Shown one piece after another: positions 1-8,906 of a stretch of 64,000 bases of DNA (positions are counted from its first letter, which is position 1; every line of letters begins with the position of its first letter). Source of the DNA: Chryseobacterium paludis (GTDB lineage: Bacteria > Bacteroidota > Bacteroidia > Flavobacteriales > Weeksellaceae); NCBI RefSeq assembly GCF_025403485.1, contig NZ_CP099966.1, positions 124,001 to 188,000 of the forward strand. Direction: 5' to 3'. The position numbers and the translations under genes are program-made. The notes under the pieces were generated by a model, which worked only from the letters and a program-made list of their open reading frames with translations, was not told where the DNA came from and ran no database searches.

Positions 1-60
1 ATTTAGATAGTATTAATATTATATAGAAATTCAAATAAACTCAAAGATTTTTTATAAACA

Positions 61-477
61 ATGAAAACTAAAATAACAATTCTAGGAGTCCTAATATTAG
101 GTTTTTTAGCCGCTTTCTTTTATGTGTTGCTAGCGAATCCATATAAGGCTGAAAAAATAAAAATACTTGATTGTGAATCTACTTACAGGGACTATTATTT
201 TGATGATTGGAGTTTAAGAGATTACTACATAAAGCCTAGGGCAACAACGTCATTCGGAAAACAATTTGCTGAAAAAGAAGTTGGAATATGTTTGTATGAT
301 AATTATTTTAAGTCACTCAACTCTAAATATAAAGCTGAACTTTTAAAATTATTCAAAAACAATAAAGAGATTATTATTACAGAGAAAAATTTTGAAATTG
401 AGGAAGATTTTAAAAATAGGACAGGAATAAATAAACCTAAAAATCCTATTGAATTTGATCAATATTATCTTGAATAG
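61..477 (+). CDS. hypothetical membrane-anchored protein
   Basis: I do not recognise this 138-residue protein. Residues 7-25 form one hydrophobic helix after a short basic start (MKTK), so it is probably an N-terminal anchor or uncleaved signal. The rest is charged and lysine-rich with several aromatic residues and two cysteines, and would sit outside the cytoplasmic membrane. No lipobox is evident. It stands alone before the DinB-like gene with a 63-base gap. Reality as a gene is supported by the clean start and signal; function is unknown. Confidence 0.6.
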   Translation: MKTKITILGVLILGFLAAFFYVLLANPYKAEKIKILDCESTYRDYYFDDWSLRDYYIKPRATTSFGKQFAEKEVGICLYDNYFKSLNSKYKAELLKLFKNNKEIIITEKNFEIEEDFKNRTGINKPKNPIEFDQYYLE

Positions 478-540
478 GGAGTATTTAAAAAGTAATCGAA
501 AGAATGTGATTTATCAAAACCTAACTAATTAACAGGATTT

Positions 541-1029
541 ATGATTAAAACTTACAGAGAAGGTGCCGTTGGTGCATTGCTCGACGAATATGAAAGGGCA
601 ATTAACGACTTGCAACAGGTAATTACTGACATTTCAGATGATGAACTAATTACAATTATTGATGCTGAAACAAGTGACTCTAACTGCAAATCGATTCAGA
701 CAATACTGGCACATGTGGTTAGTGCAGGATTTGCTTATGCTATCGATATCCGATTAATGGGGCAAAATGTAAAATATCCAGACATTGTACTTCGTTGGAC
801 AATAGATGATTATCGTAAAGACTTTGACCGCTTATTCGTCTTTACCGTAGAAACTTTCAGAAATATTCATGATGATCAGCTTGAAGAATTTGACAACACC
901 AAAAAAATAAATACTTTGTGGGGACAAGTTTATGATATAGAACAGTTAATGGAACATGCAATTGTTCATGTTTTACGTCATAGACGACAAATTGAAAAAT
1001 TCAAAATTATATTGCATGGGCAAAAATAA
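541..1029 (+). CDS. DinB family protein
   Basis: A 162-residue protein with the DinB/YfiT four-helix layout: an N-terminal helix with LLDEYERAINDL, a central segment with the metal-site type histidine (ILAHVVSAG), and a C-terminal HAIVHVLRHRRQIE helix giving the second and third histidines. Members are probably metal-dependent, some acting as thiol S-transferases; the substrate here cannot be told. It has no close operon partner: a roughly 190-base AT-rich gap follows. Family assignment is good, biochemical role unknown. Confidence 0.8.
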   Translation: MIKTYREGAVGALLDEYERAINDLQQVITDISDDELITIIDAETSDSNCKSIQTILAHVVSAGFAYAIDIRLMGQNVKYPDIVLRWTIDDYRKDFDRLFVFTVETFRNIHDDQLEEFDNTKKINTLWGQVYDIEQLMEHAIVHVLRHRRQIEKFKIILHGQK

Positions 1030-1217
1030 AAATAGTTGAACATGTTATTGTTGAATGGGTAAATTGATATAATTAAAAATTAATTTTGCAGAGTTTTGTG
1101 AGATCAGTTTAAAAATAAATAATATTTGCTGATTTATTTATAAATTAGAGCGTTAAAATTCAGGCTGTTAATACTATTTAAAAACCAATAGAAATTCCAC
1201 CAAATTAAAAAATAACC

Positions 1218-1721
1218 ATGGCAGAATATCAAGCAGAATCAAGCAATTCTTTATTTTTTGAAGTAACAAAAGAGAGCAGGTTAGTTGGAAAACTTATTTA
1301 TAATAGTTGGTTTAAGTTTAATGCTGTAATAGAAATTGTAGATGGTTTGGAGTATCATATTGAGCCGAAGGGGTTTTGGGGAACAACCATTGAGTTAAAG
1401 GACAACGAAAAGATCCTTTTAAAATTCAGACTGAACTGGAATGGAGAAATTGTTATACAAACCTACTTTGACGACTTGAAGAGAAGCTATGCTTTTAAGC
1501 ACAGAGGTATTTTTAAAGAATCATTTGTACTAACAGATCAGGAAGGACTTGAACTTTTGGTAATGAAGCCGGATCTCAAATGGAGCACCATGAATTATGA
1601 ATACCAAATAACAACATCAGAAGCTTTTGAGATTCTACCCAGTAAAGAAATACTATTGATCAATTCTCTACATTGTGCCAATTATTATATGTCTATGATG
1701 ATGTCATCAATGCTTACATAG
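1218..1721 (+). CDS. hypothetical protein, beta-rich
   Basis: A 167-residue soluble protein that I cannot assign with certainty. It is rich in short beta-prone stretches (LVGKLIYNSWFKFNAVIEIV, then GFWGTTIELKDNEKILLKFRL), a pattern reminiscent of LURP-one/Tubby C-terminal-like folds, but that is only an impression. The C-terminal tail is methionine-rich (YYMSMMMSSML). No signal peptide. It is followed by a hairpin terminator and therefore is probably monocistronic. Confidence 0.6.
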   Translation: MAEYQAESSNSLFFEVTKESRLVGKLIYNSWFKFNAVIEIVDGLEYHIEPKGFWGTTIELKDNEKILLKFRLNWNGEIVIQTYFDDLKRSYAFKHRGIFKESFVLTDQEGLELLVMKPDLKWSTMNYEYQITTSEAFEILPSKEILLINSLHCANYYMSMMMSSMLT

Positions 1722-1746
1722 ATTATGAAAAAATAACATAGATATC

Positions 1747-1772
1747 AAAAGGATGCAGCGATGCATTCTTTT
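1747..1772 (+). terminator. hairpin terminator after 1218-1721
   Basis: Arms 1747-1757 and 1762-1772 pair over 11 bp (one G-T pair) around a GCGA loop. The right arm ends in TTTT. It lies 26 bases after the stop codon, so it should end the upstream transcript. Confidence 0.65.
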
Positions 1773-1839
1773 CCATTTTAAGAGGAAACAGCTTCAAAAT
1801 TTATATCTTTAGAAAGTAAAAATAATATTTAAACACCAA

Positions 1840-2991
1840 ATGACGAAACATCAGCAAAGAGTAGCGGACGTGTATCATTTCTTTGATAATAAAGACACTA
1901 TTCTCGGATTCAGAAAATTGCTTGACTGTGCTATGGATACTCAGAATATGGGTATTTACAACGAAGCAATTTCTTTAACGGACTGGAAGGAACAATACCC
2001 AGATAAAACCGAAGAATTTATTGATAAATCAAAAGATCTGCTTCAGAAAATTGAAGCAATTAAAGTTCCTGAATATCCTTTAGAAAAATCAGTGCTTCAC
2101 GCAGAGCATATTTCTAAATCATATGGTAGTAATCGGTTTTCTTTAGGACCTGTTTCCATTTCAATTAATAAAGGTCAGGTTTATGGATTAGTTGGTGAAA
2201 ATGGTAATGGGAAAACCACCCTTTTAAGAATTTTAGCAAAAGAAATTTCTTATAATCAAGGTCAGTTGCAATATGCATTTAACCAGGAACCAAAGAATGA
2301 TTATGATCTTCGTACAAAATTGGTTTACATTCCGCAACGAACTGCCAAATGGTATGGAAGTCTTAAAGACAACCTTAAATTTGTCCTTGCCAATTACGGG
2401 GTGAATACAGAAGAAAATGAAACCCGAACGCTAATGATGATCGCCCGTCTCGGATTGTGGAATTATAAACATTTAAAATGGAGCGAACTATCCTCAGGAT
2501 ATAAAATGCGCTTTGAACTGGCACGCACTCTTTTGAGAAAACCTGAAATTCTGTTGTTGGATGAGCCTTTAGCTAATCTTGATGTGGTGGCCCAACAGGT
2601 GATTCTGGAAGACTTGAAAGCGATTGCTAATTCAGTAAATAATCCCATTGCTTTGATCTTAAGTTCTCAGCAATTGTATGAAGTGGAAAAGGTTTCGGAT
2701 AAAGTTATTTTCCTGAAAAACGGACAATACAAGGATAATTCTGATCTTAAGAACAATGAAGAAAACCATTTGATCATTGAAATTGATACTCCCAGTTCCA
2801 GAGATGAACTTTTAGAAGTTTTTAAAGCTTTAAAACTGGAAAAACTCAATTATAATGGTGGAGTATATGTTGCCTATTTTTCTGTAGAAACAGAATTTTA
2901 TGATGTAATGTCTTCATTGGGAAATGCTAAAACCAACATTGTTTATATCCGTAATATTTCATCTTCCACAAGAAGATTTTTCGTTAGTTAA
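1840..2991 (+). CDS. ABC transporter ATP-binding protein
   Basis: A 383-residue ABC ATPase that should power the membrane protein encoded 20 bases downstream. Walker A is GENGNGKT (119-126), the signature is LSSGYK (217-222, a variant of LSGGQ), and Walker B is EILLLDE (236-242) followed by a D-loop LANLD. About 85 residues of helical extension precede the nucleotide-binding domain and about 90 residues follow it; both are longer than in a minimal ATPase. The substrate is not evident from sequence. The pairing with a large non-canonical permease suggests an exporter or a surface-remodelling transporter, but this is inference. Confidence 0.9.
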   Translation: MTKHQQRVADVYHFFDNKDTILGFRKLLDCAMDTQNMGIYNEAISLTDWKEQYPDKTEEFIDKSKDLLQKIEAIKVPEYPLEKSVLHAEHISKSYGSNRFSLGPVSISINKGQVYGLVGENGNGKTTLLRILAKEISYNQGQLQYAFNQEPKNDYDLRTKLVYIPQRTAKWYGSLKDNLKFVLANYGVNTEENETRTLMMIARLGLWNYKHLKWSELSSGYKMRFELARTLLRKPEILLLDEPLANLDVVAQQVILEDLKAIANSVNNPIALILSSQQLYEVEKVSDKVIFLKNGQYKDNSDLKNNEENHLIIEIDTPSSRDELLEVFKALKLEKLNYNGGVYVAYFSVETEFYDVMSSLGNAKTNIVYIRNISSSTRRFFVS

Positions 2992-3011
2992 TCTTCTTTA
3001 ATTCGATCAAA

Positions 3012-4883
3012 ATGCAAAAAATAAATCAACTCAATCAATATTTACTGGAGCGATACCCAACCATCTGGAACACAAAAATCGTGTGGATGCTTTTGGTAAG
3101 TGCGCTTATTCATATCTTGTTTTTCGCAATAGGATATTGGTCTCATATGGATCCACGCTCCCTTCAGACCTATAGTGTAAAAGATGATTATTTTAAAAAT
3201 GGTGTTATATTCATTCATCTCATCATCTCTATTTTAATGATTGTAGGTTGGCTCATAATGATGTTCAAAAACAATGCTTTCAAGAATTTTTATCCTGTTT
3301 CAAAATGGAAATTATTCTCACAGTTTGTTCAGTATTTTATCATCCTTTTTGCCAGTACTACCTTCTTTTTCTCTTATATGATAGGTTTCAGGATGTTTAT
3401 TAATCATCAGTACCCTGATCAACAAGTAGAGAAAAATATAGATATTATTAATAGAACCTCACCCTTTCTTTCACAGGAACTTGAAGCCTATACCTTGGAT
3501 AACAGAAAGTTTCCAAAACCTTTTGCAGATCTTTTCTGTGAAACGGATATTAATAAAATAAACACGGGTAAAAAATATTTTATTTATTATAACAGGGTAT
3601 ATCAATACTATTCTGTGTATTCCAAGACGTCTGCTAAAAAAGATAGATATGGAAATTTTGCAATTCCTGAACCTGAAAGAACTAATAAAACGGCTGTCGC
3701 TTATTCTGAACTGAAAGAAAATTCTGGTACATTCTATTTCAAAAAAGAGGTTGTGGATCTTTCATCATATATTCAGACAACAGGTTTAAGCTATTATAAT
3801 TTTTCTAAAATTTTCTATGATGAGACTTCTAAGGATGTTCATTATGTAAAAGAGCAAAATTATAATGATATGAATACGGAAGGTTATACAAGCAGTGACT
3901 ACAAAAAATTAGCTTTTGAAATTAATAAAAAGACTACTGATCTTTTAAATAAAAACAATCCTGCAAAATTAGAAAGCTTACTTTCTGATTTTTTGAAAAT
4001 ATCAAAAGAATATAAAATACAGACTAATCTGGAAGCTAAAGAATGGGCGAAAATGATCTATTCCACACAGAATAATAATTTTGAACCCAAATATTTTATA
4101 CGAAAGGTTAGAAACTACAATGAAGCTGATGATCCATCAATCTCCAGAGAATATGAAGCTGATTATGCTGTTACAGATACCGAAGCGGCTATTGCGGATA
4201 ATGGAACGATCGTAAGGGATTCTTTAGCTATAGTAGCTCTTAACCCTGATATTCATCAACAGGTTTCTCCTGAAAAGTATTTTAAAAATAATCTTACAGA
4301 CTATTACTTTTACACAGATTCTTTGAAAGATGTTCTGAATAATGTTAATACAATAAAAAATATGGATTTCTTCTCGGAGAATATTCATATTTACTTATGG
4401 ATCTCTTTTTTCCTGGCAGCTTTTATTTTTAGTTTTAGAATTGTAGGATTGAAATCACTATTATTCAGTGTCATCAGTGCCGGAGTATTGATTTTAGCCG
4501 TCACGTTACTTACCGTTTTATATTCTGTGTTAGTACGTGGAAAAGAAGAGTTTTTTGCTTCTTATTTTACTCTTTTTATCTCTTTAATCATTCTTTTAGT
4601 TCCCTTATTGATGATGCGAAAAGTTGGAAAGCTGGTATCTTCGATTTTTATTACTATTTCAATGAGTGGATTTGTGCTTTTCTTATTTCTTATCTTCGGA
4701 ATTATCACTATTCATCAGAAAGCGACGTGTATAAGTACGAGTACTGTACATTCGTATGCCGAATGTCCAACAATTATTGATTCTATGGGTCTTAATCTGA
4801 GCTTTATTATATTTGTATGTGGTTTTATATTTATGTATTTCTATACTTCCATTCTTCAAAAATGGAAAGCAATGCCACAATAA
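3012..4883 (+). CDS. large integral membrane protein, probable ABC transporter permease partner
   Basis: A 623-residue protein with three hydrophobic helices in the first 130 residues, a hydrophilic domain of about 320 residues (135-455) that is probably periplasmic, then five or six helices to the end. This topology resembles ABC-2/FtsX-like permeases with a large extracytoplasmic insert. It begins 20 bases after the ATPase gene, so the two form an operon. No recognised catalytic motif. Function as the permease is inferred from neighbourhood and topology. Confidence 0.75.
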   Translation: MQKINQLNQYLLERYPTIWNTKIVWMLLVSALIHILFFAIGYWSHMDPRSLQTYSVKDDYFKNGVIFIHLIISILMIVGWLIMMFKNNAFKNFYPVSKWKLFSQFVQYFIILFASTTFFFSYMIGFRMFINHQYPDQQVEKNIDIINRTSPFLSQELEAYTLDNRKFPKPFADLFCETDINKINTGKKYFIYYNRVYQYYSVYSKTSAKKDRYGNFAIPEPERTNKTAVAYSELKENSGTFYFKKEVVDLSSYIQTTGLSYYNFSKIFYDETSKDVHYVKEQNYNDMNTEGYTSSDYKKLAFEINKKTTDLLNKNNPAKLESLLSDFLKISKEYKIQTNLEAKEWAKMIYSTQNNNFEPKYFIRKVRNYNEADDPSISREYEADYAVTDTEAAIADNGTIVRDSLAIVALNPDIHQQVSPEKYFKNNLTDYYFYTDSLKDVLNNVNTIKNMDFFSENIHIYLWISFFLAAFIFSFRIVGLKSLLFSVISAGVLILAVTLLTVLYSVLVRGKEEFFASYFTLFISLIILLVPLLMMRKVGKLVSSIFITISMSGFVLFLFLIFGIITIHQKATCISTSTVHSYAECPTIIDSMGLNLSFIIFVCGFIFMYFYTSILQKWKAMPQ

Positions 4884-4898
4884 TTTAAACAACATAAG

Positions 4899-4930
4899 AA
4901 AATCCTCATCACATATAAGATGAGGATTTT
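4899..4930. terminator. bidirectional terminator between convergent genes
   Basis: A perfect 12-bp inverted repeat (4899-4910 and 4919-4930, 8-nt loop) lies between the ends of two convergent genes. The arms begin with AAAA and end with TTTT, so the hairpin can end transcription in both directions. Confidence 0.85.
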
Positions 4931-5778
4931 TAATTAATTTTATAGTAAGGTACTGAAAAATATTTGCTTGGCTTTATATATGCTGTTTTTCTGTCAGCAT
5001 CAAAGATCCAGATAAACCTTCGTATCATATCGGCTGCAAAATAGCTTACTTTTTGTGTTTTAAGATCTCCCGCAAAGAACCCGGCAGATACATTTTCCAT
5101 CATTATATTTCCTATTTTGAATTTGGGCAAAATACCTTGCTTTGTGATGACACTTTTACCACTGGAGTTTTTTAATGTTTTTTCTCCTGTTACTTCCAGT
5201 TTTTTGTCTAATCCGTTGTCTTCGGCAAATTGATTATTGTAAAGCAATCCTCCGGAATATCCTGATTGTAGAAGAAAATGACCTTCAACTGATTTTCCAT
5301 CAATGATATTCTCTGCATTAATGAATAGCTGATCTCTTTCAGGATACAGTTTAATAGCCTGATAACCTTTTAAATCTGGCAGCTGATCGTAGATAACGAA
5401 CTTATTATTATCATAATCGATCTTGAAAGCTTTTCCCGAAAAAATACCTGTTCCAAATTTCCCGTCGGCTTCATGGCCTGTCAGCTCATTATCGAAAAAC
5501 CGAACATTTTTTGTTACTATTTTTCCTAATTGTATGGTATTATTTTCACTGATCTCATCCTTGAAAATAATATGATCTGCTTTTCTAGCACGTTCAGGGG
5601 AAATGGAGGCATCTGCCATAGCAATTTGAAACATCAGATCCAGAGAGTCCTTATCATTTATCAAAGCTTTGACAATGATATTATTGTACTGAGTGAGTCG
5701 AAAAGGAATTGTTTCCTGTGCCTGAACTACAATAAAATATGAAAGAAAAAGAAATAGAATGTTAAGTTTTGTAAACAT
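4930..5778 (-). CDS. secreted hypothetical protein, possibly retropepsin-like
   Basis: The start at 5778 is preferred over the upstream ATG at 5850 because it opens directly into a signal peptide (MFTKLNILFLFLSYF...VQA-QE). The mature protein of about 260 residues is beta-rich, with repeats of the kind FRLTQYNNIIVKALIN and, later, GHFLLQSGYSGGLLYNN, which resemble the two lobes of bacterial retropepsin-like aspartic proteases. The usual catalytic DTG is not seen, so it may be inactive or belong to another family. It converges on the ABC permease gene. Confidence 0.6.
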   Translation of the reverse strand: MFTKLNILFLFLSYFIVVQAQETIPFRLTQYNNIIVKALINDKDSLDLMFQIAMADASISPERARKADHIIFKDEISENNTIQLGKIVTKNVRFFDNELTGHEADGKFGTGIFSGKAFKIDYDNNKFVIYDQLPDLKGYQAIKLYPERDQLFINAENIIDGKSVEGHFLLQSGYSGGLLYNNQFAEDNGLDKKLEVTGEKTLKNSSGKSVITKQGILPKFKIGNIMMENVSAGFFAGDLKTQKVSYFAADMIRRFIWIFDADRKTAYIKPSKYFSVPYYKIN

Positions 5779-5847
5779 CAGTAAAATGGTTATTGGTTGA
5801 AACTTTAAGTTTAGAAAATTACCTTTTATTTTTGAAATGCGAAAGAA

Positions 5848-5878
5848 CATAAAAATACTTGTCTGTTTTTCGGTTGCA
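5848..5878. repeat. 31-bp direct repeat, copy 1 (promoter region)
   Basis: This 31-base segment recurs at 6382-6412 with two adjacent differences. Each copy ends in CGGTTGCA, which supplies the -33 TTG of the following gene. The copies precede the DUF1203 gene and the PEP-mutase-family gene respectively, suggesting a shared operator. Confidence 0.7.
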
Positions 5879-5904
5879 GTGCGGATTTTCTGTATTTAAA
5901 TTTG
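5874..5904 (+). promoter_or_regulatory. Bacteroidota-type promoter of DUF1203 gene
   Basis: TTGC at 5874-5877, a 19-base spacer, then TAAATTTG at 5897-5904 match the -33 TTTG / -7 TANNTTTG consensus of Bacteroidota. The start codon follows 11 bases later, at 5916, so the leader is very short; this also supports the downstream start. Confidence 0.6.
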
Positions 5905-5915
5905 TAAGAAAAAAT

Positions 5916-6386
5916 ATGAACAATTTTAAATTTGAAGCACTGAATGATGTAGATTTTGCTTACTTGAGTCGCTTATCAGATGCTGAACTTTCAGAAAAAA
6001 ATATTAAAAAGTTAGTGGTAGATAAATTTCCTGGTTTTCCATGCCGGGTTACTTTGGAAGATGCAAAGGTAGACGAGCAGGTTTTCCTTCTTAATTATGA
6101 TTTTCACAATGTAAATTCCCCATATAAAGCCAGCGGGCCTATTTTTGTAAGAACAAACCACTCAACAAAAATGTATGAAATTAATGAGGTTCCAATAATG
6201 TTTAACCATAGACTTCTTTCTGCTCGCGGCTATACCAAAAATGGGATGATGTTTTTTGCAGACGTTTTTGAGGGAAAACTTTTGAAAGAAAAGATTCAGG
6301 AGATTTTTGAAAATCAGGAAATCGAATATGTACACATTCACAATGCAAAACCAGGATGTTTTAATGGTGTTGTAAGAAGAGCATAA
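5916..6386 (+). CDS. DUF1203 domain-containing protein
   Basis: A 156-residue protein starting MNNFKFEAL. The features match DUF1203: the CRVTLEDAKVDEQVFLLNYDFH segment near residue 45, then SPYKASGPIFVR and the C-terminal IEYVHIHNAKPGCFNGVVRR. An upstream in-frame ATG (5859) lies ahead of the promoter -7 box and is unlikely to be used. The domain is found in small soluble bacterial proteins of unknown function. It shares a 31-bp upstream repeat with the next gene, so the two are probably co-regulated. Confidence 0.85.
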   Translation: MNNFKFEALNDVDFAYLSRLSDAELSEKNIKKLVVDKFPGFPCRVTLEDAKVDEQVFLLNYDFHNVNSPYKASGPIFVRTNHSTKMYEINEVPIMFNHRLLSARGYTKNGMMFFADVFEGKLLKEKIQEIFENQEIEYVHIHNAKPGCFNGVVRRA

Positions 6387-6412
6387 AAATACTTGTCCAT
6401 TTTTCGGTTGCA
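6382..6412. repeat. 31-bp direct repeat, copy 2 (promoter region)
   Basis: Matches 5848-5878 at 29 of 31 positions; it begins within the stop region of the DUF1203 gene. With TAACTTTA at 6432-6439 it forms a weaker promoter for the gene starting at 6453. Spacing from TTG to the -7 box is within one base of that in copy 1. Confidence 0.7.
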
Positions 6413-6452
6413 AAATAAGCCATACTCTTATTAACTTTATAAAAAAATAACA

Positions 6453-7226
6453 ATGACAAATATTCAAATTTTTAAAGATCTGCATATAAATGATGACCTT
6501 TTATTAGTAGGAAATGTATGGAATGTACAAAGTGCTAAAGTATATGAAAAGTTAGGATATAAAGCATTAGCCACTTCTAGCTCTGCGGTAGCTCATAGTT
6601 TAGGATACGAGGATGGAGAGGAGATGAGTTTTGATATATATTTCTATATTGCTGAAAGAATATTAAAATCAGCGAATATTCTTTTATCTGTAGATTTAGA
6701 AGGTGGATACGGAAATACAAGCGATCAGATTGTTTCAAATATTTCAAGGTTAGCAGCCATTGGTGCAGTTGGTATTAATATAGAGGACAGTGTTGTGGTT
6801 GATGGAGCCAGAAAGTTATTAACGAAAGAAGAGCTCCATGAAAAATTTAAACCGGTTATTTCAAAATTGAAAGCGGACAATATTGATATTTTCATCAATT
6901 TCAGGACTGATCCTTTTTTGTTAGGAATTGAAAATCCTGTAGATGAAACACTGCAAAGAATAAGGATTTTTGAAGAATTAGGAGTAGATGGAATTTTCGT
7001 TCCTTGTATTACGGATGAAAACGATATCAAAACCATTGTAAATTCTACAGAAACTCCAATTAATGTAATGTGTATGCCCGATTTGCCCGATTTTGAGACC
7101 CTTAAAAATTTAGGAGTTAAAAGAATTTCTTCAGGAAATTTTTTAAATGGGTATATTTATAATCATTTGGAAGATGCAGGCCGTGAGGTACTCGTAAAAC
7201 AAAGTTTTTCACCCATTTTTATGTAA
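6453..7226 (+). CDS. isocitrate lyase / phosphoenolpyruvate mutase family protein
   Basis: A 257-residue TIM-barrel protein. The N-terminal LLLVGNVWNVQSAKVYEKLGYKALATSS, the central LLSVDLEGGYG (metal/phosphate side of the active site) and GAVGINIEDS are characteristic of the PEP mutase/isocitrate lyase superfamily. True isocitrate lyase has a KKCGH motif, which is absent; PEP mutase proper needs other residues as well, so the reaction (C-C or P-C bond chemistry on a 2-oxo acid) is undetermined. Its stop overlaps the start of the Ada/Ogt gene (TAATG), suggesting translational coupling. Confidence 0.88.
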   Translation: MTNIQIFKDLHINDDLLLVGNVWNVQSAKVYEKLGYKALATSSSAVAHSLGYEDGEEMSFDIYFYIAERILKSANILLSVDLEGGYGNTSDQIVSNISRLAAIGAVGINIEDSVVVDGARKLLTKEELHEKFKPVISKLKADNIDIFINFRTDPFLLGIENPVDETLQRIRIFEELGVDGIFVPCITDENDIKTIVNSTETPINVMCMPDLPDFETLKNLGVKRISSGNFLNGYIYNHLEDAGREVLVKQSFSPIFM

Positions 7227-8272
7227 TGATGAGACTTACAGAAGATAGAATGTATCAGGCCTCTTTGGAAAAAGATTCCACATTCGAAGGAACTTACTGG
7301 ATGGCGGTAAAAACGACAGGGATATTCTGTCGGCCCACCTGTACTGCCCGAAAACCCAAAAGAGAAAATGTAGAATTCTTTTTAGATACAAAAGAAGCTA
7401 TAGAAAGTGGATATCGAGCCTGCAAAGTTTGTAAGCCTCTTGAAAAACTAAACGAAACACCACTTTATATTCAGGAATTGCTGAATGAACTAATGCGCGA
7501 TGAATCTTTAAAAATCAAAGACGCCGATTTAATGACCAGACATATTGAACCGGTAACGGTTCGTCGGTGGTTCCTGAAAAATCATGGAATTACTTTTCAG
7601 GCCTATCAAAGAAAATTGCGCATGAACAAAGCTTTCAAAAAGATAAAAAATGGTGAGAGTATTATAGCAGCTGCGATCGATTCAGGATATGAGAGCTTAA
7701 GTGGATTTAATGAACGTTTTAAAAATATAGTAGGTGTCTCACCTAAAAATACCAAAATGCAAGGAATAATAGATCTTAAAAGAATTGAAACTCCACTGGG
7801 ACCGATGTTTGCCTGTGCAGTAGATGAAGGGATTTGTTTGCTGGAGTTTACAGATCGGAAAAATATGGATAAACAGTTTGCATCACTGTCAAAATCTTTA
7901 AATGCAGAGATCGTTCAGGGTGAGAATAAACACTTTCAGCAATTAGAAAAGGAGCTACAGGAGTATTTTGAAGGAAAGCGAAAAACTTTTGATGTTCCGT
8001 TATATATCACCGGAACTGAATTTCAGGAAAAAGTATGGCATCTCTTATGTGAAATTCCAATGGGAGAGACCAGAACTTATAAACAGCAATCAGAGTTTTT
8101 AGGAAATCCAAAAGCAATACGTGCAGTCGGAACTGCAAATGGAATCAATAAAATAGCTATTTTAGTTCCCTGTCATCGGGTCATCGGCTCTAATGGTGAT
8201 CTCGTAGGATATGCAGGAGGAATCTGGAGGAAACAAAAGTTATTGGAGTTAGAGAAGGCAATATTATTCTGA
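7226..8272 (+). CDS. Ada-type regulator fused to methylated-DNA-protein-cysteine methyltransferase
   Basis: A 348-residue fusion of the three Ada parts. An N-terminal Ada zinc domain carries C35, C39, C66 and C69 (FCRPTCTARK...YRACKVC), which in the family accepts methyl groups from phosphotriesters. An AraC-type helix-turn-helix follows (about 85-175, with ESIIAAAIDSGYESLSGFNERFKN). The Ogt domain ends with LVPCHRV, C316 being the methyl acceptor for O6-methylguanine. The protein therefore repairs alkylated DNA and probably activates its own regulon. It starts inside the stop of the preceding gene. Confidence 0.95.
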   Translation: MMRLTEDRMYQASLEKDSTFEGTYWMAVKTTGIFCRPTCTARKPKRENVEFFLDTKEAIESGYRACKVCKPLEKLNETPLYIQELLNELMRDESLKIKDADLMTRHIEPVTVRRWFLKNHGITFQAYQRKLRMNKAFKKIKNGESIIAAAIDSGYESLSGFNERFKNIVGVSPKNTKMQGIIDLKRIETPLGPMFACAVDEGICLLEFTDRKNMDKQFASLSKSLNAEIVQGENKHFQQLEKELQEYFEGKRKTFDVPLYITGTEFQEKVWHLLCEIPMGETRTYKQQSEFLGNPKAIRAVGTANGINKIAILVPCHRVIGSNGDLVGYAGGIWRKQKLLELEKAILF

Positions 8273-8318
8273 TTTTATTTAAATTTATAGACCCTGATAT
8301 TAAGGTCATTTTGAATCT

Positions 8319-8852
8319 ATGAGTTCTGTAAATATAATCCAAACACTGATTGATGCTGATCTGTTTAAAACTGAAAAAAACATTCAACGTTACCAGTTTC
8401 TAAAAATAAAAGACGAGATAGACACGAATGTTTATTTTGTGGAAGAGGGAAGTGTCCGTATTTTTATCATGGATGAAGATGAAGAACGGATCATTAGATT
8501 CGGTTATAAGGATAATATCATTGTTTCCCTGGATTCATTTTTATCAGATAAGCCATCGGATTTCTATATTCAGGCGATTAAAAAGACAAAGGTAAAAGTA
8601 GCAACAAAAAAGGATTTTTACGAATTTATTCAATCGAGTGATGAGCATTTAAAATTATGGACTTTTATTTTAGAAGATCTTGTTTTACAACAGATTGAAA
8701 GAGAAAAAGATCTTTTGGTCAACTCACCTCTTGAACGTTACGAAAGGGTTTTAAAAAGAAGTCCGAAGCTATTTCAGGAAATCCCCAATAAATATATTGC
8801 CAATTACCTTAGAATGAGTCCCGAAACATTATCGAGATTAAAAAAATCTTGA
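8319..8852 (+). CDS. Crp/Fnr family transcriptional regulator
   Basis: A 177-residue protein with a cyclic-nucleotide-binding-type beta barrel (about 15-110, including YFVEEGSVRIFIMDEDEERIIRFGYKDNII) and a short C-terminal helix-turn-helix (about 145-177: PNKYIANYLRMSPETLSRLKK). The usual cAMP pocket motif is not present, as in most Bacteroidota members, so the ligand is unknown. It follows the Ada fusion by 46 bases and may be cotranscribed. Confidence 0.85.
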   Translation: MSSVNIIQTLIDADLFKTEKNIQRYQFLKIKDEIDTNVYFVEEGSVRIFIMDEDEERIIRFGYKDNIIVSLDSFLSDKPSDFYIQAIKKTKVKVATKKDFYEFIQSSDEHLKLWTFILEDLVLQQIEREKDLLVNSPLERYERVLKRSPKLFQEIPNKYIANYLRMSPETLSRLKKS

Positions 8853-8906
8853 GTTCAGTCAATATTTAGAAATGTAGGAATACAGAAATTTGCATAAAAA
8901 GGATCA

